Below are positions 1 through 4,046 of a DNA stretch of 7,224 nucleotides, in pieces. The translations under genes were made by a program, and so were the position numbers. This stretch comes from a bacterium CG2_30_54_10. Its GTDB lineage: Bacteria; Muiribacteriota; Ozemobacteria; Ozemobacterales; Ozemobacteraceae. The stretch covers positions 1-7,224 of the forward strand of contig MNYA01000228.1 in assembly GCA_001872985.1 (NCBI GenBank). The letters are read 5' to 3'. The notes under the pieces were generated by a model. It was not told the origin of the DNA. It worked only from the letters and a program-made list of their open reading frames with translations, and ran no database searches. The stretch's first letter is position 1, and every line of letters begins with the position of its first letter.

Positions 1-23
1 CCGATAATTTTCTCGGGACAGCC

Positions 24-45
24 GTGAAAGTTTTTCATTTTTCAC
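24..45. repeat. Small inverted repeat in the leader
   Basis: GTGAAA at 24-29 faces TTTCAC at 40-45 across a 10-base T-rich spacer. It could be a weak hairpin, for example the tail of a terminator for a gene left of the window, or an operator half-site pair. The stem is only six A/T-rich pairs, so it may be chance. Confidence 0.25.
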
Positions 46-71
46 TTTGTGACCTTTGTGCGCTTCGTGGC
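45..71 (+). repeat. Three 9-bp direct repeats, CTTYGTG core
   Basis: Three consecutive 9-mers, CTTTGTGAC (45-53), CTTTGTGCG (54-62) and CTTCGTGGC (63-71), share the core CTTYGTG and are followed by TTAAAA (72-77). From memory, similar CTTTGTG/CTTCGTG strings ending in TTAAA occur between genes in many unrelated bacteria, and their role is not settled as far as I know. I cannot confirm that here. No coding frame of note crosses it. Confidence 0.6.
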
Positions 72-142
72 TTAAAACCAGCTAAACCAGGGCACTACCC
101 AGATTCCAACGAGCTTTCGTATATTGAGGGGCAATTAAGGAA

Positions 143-158
143 CAATGTGGTATAATTC
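143..158 (+). promoter_or_regulatory. Extended -10 promoter for the DUF885 gene
   Basis: TATAAT at 151-156 is a perfect sigma-70-type -10 box. It is preceded by TGG (148-150), giving the extended -10 form TGnTATAAT. No good -35 box sits at 16-18 bp; the nearest candidate, TTGAGG at 124-129, is 21 bp upstream, so recognition probably relies on the extended -10. Transcription would start near 162-165, leaving a leader of about 33 bases with the ribosome site at its end. The same 16-base block recurs at 2475-2490 with one difference, which strengthens both calls. Confidence 0.75.
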
Positions 159-195
159 ACTTGGCCGATATCTCCCATGAACCAGGAGGGGTCCC

Positions 196-1878
196 ATGCC
201 CAGAGAACATGTCTATAAGCACATCGGTTTTAGCAAGTTGGCGGACCATTACTTCAATGAAATGATCCAACGTGATCCATTAACCGCAACTTTTCTTGGA
301 GAGCATCAGTATGACGGGCTTCTTCCCGAGGTAGGAGTCCCGGCGATCGACAAAGAGATCGCCTTCTATCGCTCGATGCGTGACTCATTCAATGCTCTTC
401 CCGAGCGGGAATTGAGCCTCGATGAACGCCTGGACCGTGCAAACATGCTTCTGGTCTGCCAAATGGCCCTTTTCCTCCAGGAAGATCTGAAGCGGTGGAG
501 GCTGGGCTCCGATCTGTCCTCGATCGTTGGGGATTCCCTGTTCATCCTTTTCGTGCGAGATTTTGCCCCCCTGGCCCACAGAGTCGAATCAATGATTTCC
601 CGCCTGAAGTCAGTTCCTATGTTCCTCATGAGCGGCCGTACCCTTTTTCAGGATGTCCCCCCACTTTGGGGCAAGATTTTCATCGAGTCCACCGATCGTC
701 TTCCCGCACTTTTCGACTCGATCGCCGAAACGATCAAAGGCAGGGTTCCCAACCCCTTGCTCCAGGATTTCACCAATGCCGTCACAGCAGCGAAAAAAGC
801 TCTCAATCAGCATCAAACCTGGTTCAAAAACGCTATCATGCCAAATGCTAACGGTGATTGGGCGCTCGGTGCAGGCCCATTCCAGGCATCACTTCAAATT
901 CGCAGGCTCGGCTTCACGCCCGGCGAACTGCGGGAGCTTGGCGAAACATACCTCAATCAAGCCCGCGACAGGCTGGGACAGCTTTCCCGACATATCGTGG
1001 GCGGGCAAACCCGCTCCCGGGAGGAACTTCTGAAAGAAGCGTTCATCCGCGTCCGATCCAAATCTCCGACCACATTCGAACTTGTCCTCGACTCCTACAG
1101 GGATTCCGTCGCGCGTAGCCGTTCTTTTGTCGAGCAGACGGCCTTCGCCACCCTTCCCGACCAGGAAAGACTCGACATCGTAGAAACCCCCTCCTACATG
1201 TCCCACCTGATTCCGTTCGCCGCCTATATCCACCCGGAACGAAACGCCCGGCCCCAGAAAGGCCTCTACCTGGTCACCAGAGCCCCTGGGAATGACCTTT
1301 CCCGACACAATTTCGCCGACATTTCCAATACCTCGGTTCACGAGGGTTATCCGGGTCATCACCTTCAACTGGCAGCCGCAAATCTGCATCCCAGCAAGCT
1401 AAGGGCGTTTGCGAACAGTATCGGGCTTTGTGAAGGTTGGGCGCTTTACTGCGAGGAGGCCATGAAATTTCGAGGCTTCGAAACCGGTGACGACAACATT
1501 TTCGTTCAGACGAACGACGAGTGCTGGCGAGCTGCACGCGTTCTTATCGACCTGAACATCCACCAAAAAACCTGGACTTATGAAAAGGGAATTCAGTGTT
1601 TGCTGGACAATACTCATATCGATCCCCAAGCCGCTGAAGCGGAGCTCATGCGATACACCTTGACTCCGGGCTATCCACTGAGCTATCTGGCCGGGAAACA
1701 TCTGCTCGTAAAACTCAAGGAATCCCTCGCCCGGAAATTTGCAGGTGATTTCACGGACAGGCATTTCCATGATCTTGTCCTATACGAGGGAAGCATCCCG
1801 CTCTTCCTCGCCCAGGAATACTACCCACAGATGCTTCTGGAAACGCTGTCCGGGAACCCGGCCCGCCAGAACGCCTGA
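196..1878 (+). CDS. DUF885 family protein, putative zinc metallopeptidase
   Basis: This 560-residue protein belongs to the DUF885 family, recognised by the signature HEGYPGHH at residues 382-389 and the downstream block CEGWALYCEE (412-421). By family analogy H382, a histidine of the 388/389 pair and E413 are probable zinc ligands, with E383 as the general base; this is inference. The N-terminus (about residues 10-45, with RDPLTATFLGEHQYD) also matches the family pattern. The length is typical. There is no signal peptide or lipobox, so it should be cytoplasmic, although many relatives are exported. The likely role is hydrolysis of peptides, substrate unknown. ATG 196 is chosen because AGGAGGGG (184-191) lies just upstream and the extended -10 promoter is about 40 bases away. 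The HIT gene follows after 86 bases and may share the transcript. Confidence 0.9.
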   Translation: MPREHVYKHIGFSKLADHYFNEMIQRDPLTATFLGEHQYDGLLPEVGVPAIDKEIAFYRSMRDSFNALPERELSLDERLDRANMLLVCQMALFLQEDLKRWRLGSDLSSIVGDSLFILFVRDFAPLAHRVESMISRLKSVPMFLMSGRTLFQDVPPLWGKIFIESTDRLPALFDSIAETIKGRVPNPLLQDFTNAVTAAKKALNQHQTWFKNAIMPNANGDWALGAGPFQASLQIRRLGFTPGELRELGETYLNQARDRLGQLSRHIVGGQTRSREELLKEAFIRVRSKSPTTFELVLDSYRDSVARSRSFVEQTAFATLPDQERLDIVETPSYMSHLIPFAAYIHPERNARPQKGLYLVTRAPGNDLSRHNFADISNTSVHEGYPGHHLQLAAANLHPSKLRAFANSIGLCEGWALYCEEAMKFRGFETGDDNIFVQTNDECWRAARVLIDLNIHQKTWTYEKGIQCLLDNTHIDPQAAEAELMRYTLTPGYPLSYLAGKHLLVKLKESLARKFAGDFTDRHFHDLVLYEGSIPLFLAQEYYPQMLLETLSGNPARQNA

Positions 1879-1880
1879 CG

Positions 1881-1963
1881 CAAGCTTCCCGCAAGCTTCC
1901 CGGCCAGCTTCTCAGTGAGCTTCCCGGCCAGCTTCCCAGCAAGCTTCTCAGCAAGTTCCTCAT
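1881..1963. repeat. Array A: seven degenerate 12-bp units between genes
   Basis: Starting two bases after the DUF885 stop codon, seven units run to the base before the HIT start codon: 1881-1891 (11 bp), then 12-bp units at 1892, 1904, 1916, 1928, 1940 and 1952. Examples are CAAGCTTCCCGG, CCAGCTTCTCAG and TGAGCTTCCCGG. The core AGCTTCYC is nearly constant; variation is at the first two bases and the last two or three. Reverse-strand translation gives a four-residue repeat of the type GKLA/EKLA, and several other frames are open, as expected of a stop-free 12-mer. The array occupies almost the whole 86-bp gap and leaves the HIT gene without a recognisable Shine-Dalgarno. Confidence 0.9.
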
Positions 1964-1964
1964 C

Positions 1965-2468
1965 ATGGCTTTCCGCAAGCATCTGTTTGTTCCTTCGAAA
2001 GGGGATTACATTCGAGGGAAGTCCCGTCAACAAGTTGCATGTATCCTTTGCGCCATTTTAGCCAAAGATCCCCGGGTCGTCAGCCTTCTGGTCTGGGAAG
2101 ATGAATTGTTCGCCGTTTCGGCCAATCTTTATCCCTACAACGCTGGACATCTGCTGATCTTCCCGAAAAGGCACATCAAAGACCCACGAGAAATGAATTC
2201 TCACGAAGATGCGGCATTTCTTCCACTTATGAAGAGATGCCTTACAATTCTCGAGGGCCTTTACCACCCGTTGGGCTTCAATGTTGGCTTCAACCTTGGA
2301 GATGCCTCGGGGGCAAGTATCGATCACCTCCACCAACACATGGTTCCCCGCTTCCACAAGGAACTTGGATTTATTGATATTCTCAGCGGATCAAAGATCA
2401 TCATCGAAGATCCCTGCCTGACCGTGAAGAAAGTCAAAGAAGCCTTTCTAAAACAAGGCGAGTTGTAG
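1965..2468 (+). CDS. HIT-family nucleotide hydrolase/phosphorylase
   Basis: This 167-residue protein belongs to the histidine triad superfamily. The triad is H121-L-H123-Q-H125 followed by MVPR, with H123 the expected nucleophile that forms a nucleotidyl-histidine intermediate. The upstream block NLYPYNAGHLLIFPKRH (54-70) is the usual nucleotide-binding strand pair. C26-x2-C29 near the N-terminus suits the zinc-binding subgroup. The NLGDASGAS segment (110-118) before the triad resembles bacterial and mycobacterial Ap4A hydrolase/phosphorylase-like HIT proteins, so a dinucleoside polyphosphate or similar nucleotide is the likely substrate, not proven. ATG 1965 is the only start codon in this frame between the preceding gene and the conserved region, and it keeps the family N-terminus (LFVPSKGDYI before CILC). 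No ribosome site precedes it; repeat array A does. Translation may depend on the upstream gene. Confidence 0.9.
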   Translation: MAFRKHLFVPSKGDYIRGKSRQQVACILCAILAKDPRVVSLLVWEDELFAVSANLYPYNAGHLLIFPKRHIKDPREMNSHEDAAFLPLMKRCLTILEGLYHPLGFNVGFNLGDASGASIDHLHQHMVPRFHKELGFIDILSGSKIIIEDPCLTVKKVKEAFLKQGEL

Positions 2469-2474
2469 GTCATT

Positions 2475-2490
2475 CAATGTGGTATACTTC
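2475..2490 (+). promoter_or_regulatory. Extended -10 promoter for the four-gene operon
   Basis: CAATGTGGTATACTTC matches the block at 143-158 at 15 of 16 positions. The -10 hexamer is TATACT (2483-2488) with TGG (2480-2482) as the extension. There is no -35 at normal spacing; TTGTAG at 2463-2468, which includes the HIT stop codon, is only 14 bp away. Initiation near 2494-2497 gives a leader of about 38 bases. This also rules out ATG 2477 as a start for the next gene, since it lies upstream of the -10 box. Confidence 0.7.
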
Positions 2491-2495
2491 CCCCC

Positions 2496-2527
2496 GAGGA
2501 AATCATCCTCATTCCAAACCAAGAGGA
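2496..2527 (+). promoter_or_regulatory. Leader with two competing short stems at the ribosome site
   Basis: GAGGA (2496-2500) can pair with TCCTC (2506-2510) across the loop AATCA, right at the predicted 5' end of the transcript. The same TCCTC can instead pair with the GAGGA (2523-2527) that forms the Shine-Dalgarno of the exported protein. The two stems exclude each other, so the first would free the ribosome site and the second would mask it. Each stem is only five base pairs, so function is speculative. Confidence 0.3.
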
Positions 2528-2533
2528 GACTTT

Positions 2534-3223
2534 ATGAAAACCTGCCTGACCCTTTTAAAAGCCCTGTTGGCTGCCATGGTTATCCTGCTTCCCGTTGCCC
2601 TGTACGCTGAATATTCTGATGACATGGGCTATCTCGGCTATTCCAAGGACCTCATCGATACGGCTCACGACCGCATAAGCAAGTCGCATGTCGTTCCCCA
2701 GGGCGGCGGGAACGGCTACCAAGCCACCAAGGAAGAAACCGCCATGGATGAAACCGATGCCGTTCAGGAACAGTTGACCGAACTCGGCCGCAGCCGTTCT
2801 CTTGCCCCTCAAAACAATCTCGGGGGTGACCAGGTCAAGGGAAAGCTCGATGAATTCTGGGCAAAGATGGGCACCAAGCCCAGCGACGAAAACTTCAACC
2901 TGACCGGCGAACAGAAAAACGCCCTGAAAGCCCGCCTCCGAACCGACCTCGAAGGAACCGGCTACCAGGTCAAACAGATCGAACTTATTGACGTCCCCAC
3001 CAACATGGGCACTCCGCAAGTTCGCGGCGTCGTAAGAGTTGTGCGACCTCTGAAATCCGCCAACTCCTACACCGAGATCCAGAACAATTTGAGCCAGGTG
3101 AAGGAAATCTGCACCAGGGCCGCTACCATCGAAGGAACCCAATATCTGTGCGAGCTTACGACCTTCATCGCGGAAAATCCGCGGAACAATTACTATTACG
3201 AGAAAACGATTCTGAACCCCTGA
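2534..3223 (+). CDS. Exported protein of unknown function
   Basis: I do not recognise this 229-residue protein. Its N-terminus is a Sec signal peptide: K2 and K9, a hydrophobic core at about residues 10-24, and probable cleavage after A25 (LYA before EYSDD). There is no lipobox cysteine, so the mature protein should be periplasmic or secreted. The mature part begins with an acidic, polar and probably flexible region with a Gly-rich patch near QGGGNGY. A more ordered C-terminal half (about 105-229) has predicted alpha/beta character and two cysteines, C193 and C206, that could form a disulfide. ATG 2534 is preferred over the in-frame ATG 2477 because AAGAGGAG (2521-2528) lies at proper spacing and the signal peptide starts there. 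It is first in the four-gene run; the next start is 28 bases after its stop. Confidence 0.8.
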   Translation: MKTCLTLLKALLAAMVILLPVALYAEYSDDMGYLGYSKDLIDTAHDRISKSHVVPQGGGNGYQATKEETAMDETDAVQEQLTELGRSRSLAPQNNLGGDQVKGKLDEFWAKMGTKPSDENFNLTGEQKNALKARLRTDLEGTGYQVKQIELIDVPTNMGTPQVRGVVRVVRPLKSANSYTEIQNNLSQVKEICTRAATIEGTQYLCELTTFIAENPRNNYYYEKTILNP

Positions 3224-3251
3224 CCGCCGATCTGGAGGCACCAGTCCCATA

Positions 3252-3632
3252 ATGAATCTGTCAGCCTCCCCTGGAATTTCCACCCGGGTGCTGGTTTACG
3301 CGATGACCAGTATGATTGTGGTTGCCTTCGGAAGTCTAGGCGCTTTGCTGGCAGGCGCCTTGGTCCCCGAATTTTCCCTGGTCGGGCTTATGCTGGGGTC
3401 GGTTCTCGGCGCCTTTCTCTCCGTTCACGAGTCCACGATCATCGGCTGCGTAATCGGAATGCTTTTCGGCTTGGCGGCGGCGCCCTTCGTCTTCTATGTG
3501 GTCGACTCGGAGACTGCTTTTATGGTCGTTTTCCTTTTTTCTCTTTTGGGGGCTTTCCTTGGCGAACCCATCGCCCACTTTTGGAGAGAGGCCCATTCCG
3601 TTTCCGATGCGGAATCAGACACCGAGAACTGA
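3252..3632 (+). CDS. Small four-helix integral membrane protein, unknown
   Basis: This 126-residue protein has no family I can name. It is very hydrophobic and rich in Gly and Ala, with about four membrane segments near residues 13-38, 43-57, 62-84 and 89-104. Small-residue patterns such as GSLGALLAG and GSVLGAF suggest tight helix packing. The C-terminal tail (about 107-126) is polar and acidic. R12 before the first helix and the even helix count favour both ends in the cytoplasm. GGAGG at 3234-3238 is the nearest ribosome site but lies 13 bases from the ATG, longer than ideal. It sits 28 bases after the exported protein gene and 10 bases before the next start, with no promoter between, so co-transcription is likely. 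Confidence 0.75.
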   Translation: MNLSASPGISTRVLVYAMTSMIVVAFGSLGALLAGALVPEFSLVGLMLGSVLGAFLSVHESTIIGCVIGMLFGLAAAPFVFYVVDSETAFMVVFLFSLLGAFLGEPIAHFWREAHSVSDAESDTEN

Positions 3633-3642
3633 GGCAGGCCTG

Positions 3643-4044
3643 ATGAGCGTAATACGACTTGTCATGCTCGACCGGAATGAATCGCAATCCGGGTTGATCC
3701 CTTCTCCTTCAATTTCATCGGTTCTGTTTACCATCGCGAGCGGCGCCCCTGGAATCCAGGAGTTTTGGGAAAAGATTTCTGAGATCGATTCCGGTCTGAA
3801 AAAATACTACCTTAGCAACCTGGATTCTCAGCCGATTCTTGAGGGGCAGGGTGATGGTCTTCTGGTAATAAGCTGGGAACACCACTGCATTGAATCTTTC
3901 CAGGCATACCAACCAATCAGGCTGAAGGGCTTCGCACGCAGGCATGACGGGATGAACTCGCTGATCGAGCTCGCTGACCTGCCTTTCCAGATATCAGATG
4001 AATGGCACATTATCGACCATCACTTCGAAGAGAGCAGGCACTGA
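3643..4044 (+). CDS. Small soluble protein of unknown function
   Basis: This 133-residue protein is not one I recognise. It has no signal peptide, membrane helix or clear motif. It appears to be a mixed alpha/beta globular protein, with a helical stretch around residues 38-58 (IQEFWEKISEIDSGLKKYYL), strands after it (GDGLLVISW), and a His-rich C-terminus (WHIIDHHFEESRH). The open frame extends upstream to ATG 3496, overlapping the membrane protein gene, but ATG 3643 is preferred. It follows the previous stop by 10 bases, has GAGG (3631-3634) overlapping that stop as a ribosome site, and avoids a 137-base overlap. Its own stop is 2 bases before the next gene's start, implying translational coupling with the zinc ribbon/TPR protein. 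Confidence 0.65.
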   Translation: MSVIRLVMLDRNESQSGLIPSPSISSVLFTIASGAPGIQEFWEKISEIDSGLKKYYLSNLDSQPILEGQGDGLLVISWEHHCIESFQAYQPIRLKGFARRHDGMNSLIELADLPFQISDEWHIIDHHFEESRH

Positions 4045-4046
4045 AC

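Noticed and set aside
177..218. A 13-codon upstream open frame overlapping the DUF885 start
   Set aside because: ATG 177 has no ribosome site, and the strong AGGAGGGG lies downstream of it and serves ATG 196.
889..1389. A 166-codon reverse-strand open frame inside the DUF885 gene
   Set aside because: It lies across the conserved region up to the HEGYPGHH motif, whose coding on the plus strand is unambiguous; the reverse product has no known features.
1881..1963. Array A considered as a CRISPR array or as a lost C-terminal extension of the DUF885 protein
   Set aside because: Units are contiguous 12-mers without spacers, so it is not CRISPR. The DUF885 protein already has its full family length and ends normally, so a frameshifted extension is not needed.
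2555..3283. A 242-codon reverse-strand open frame opposite the exported protein gene
   Set aside because: The plus strand has a promoter, a Shine-Dalgarno and a textbook signal peptide; the reverse frame shows no recognisable domain and is the usual shadow of a codon-biased gene.
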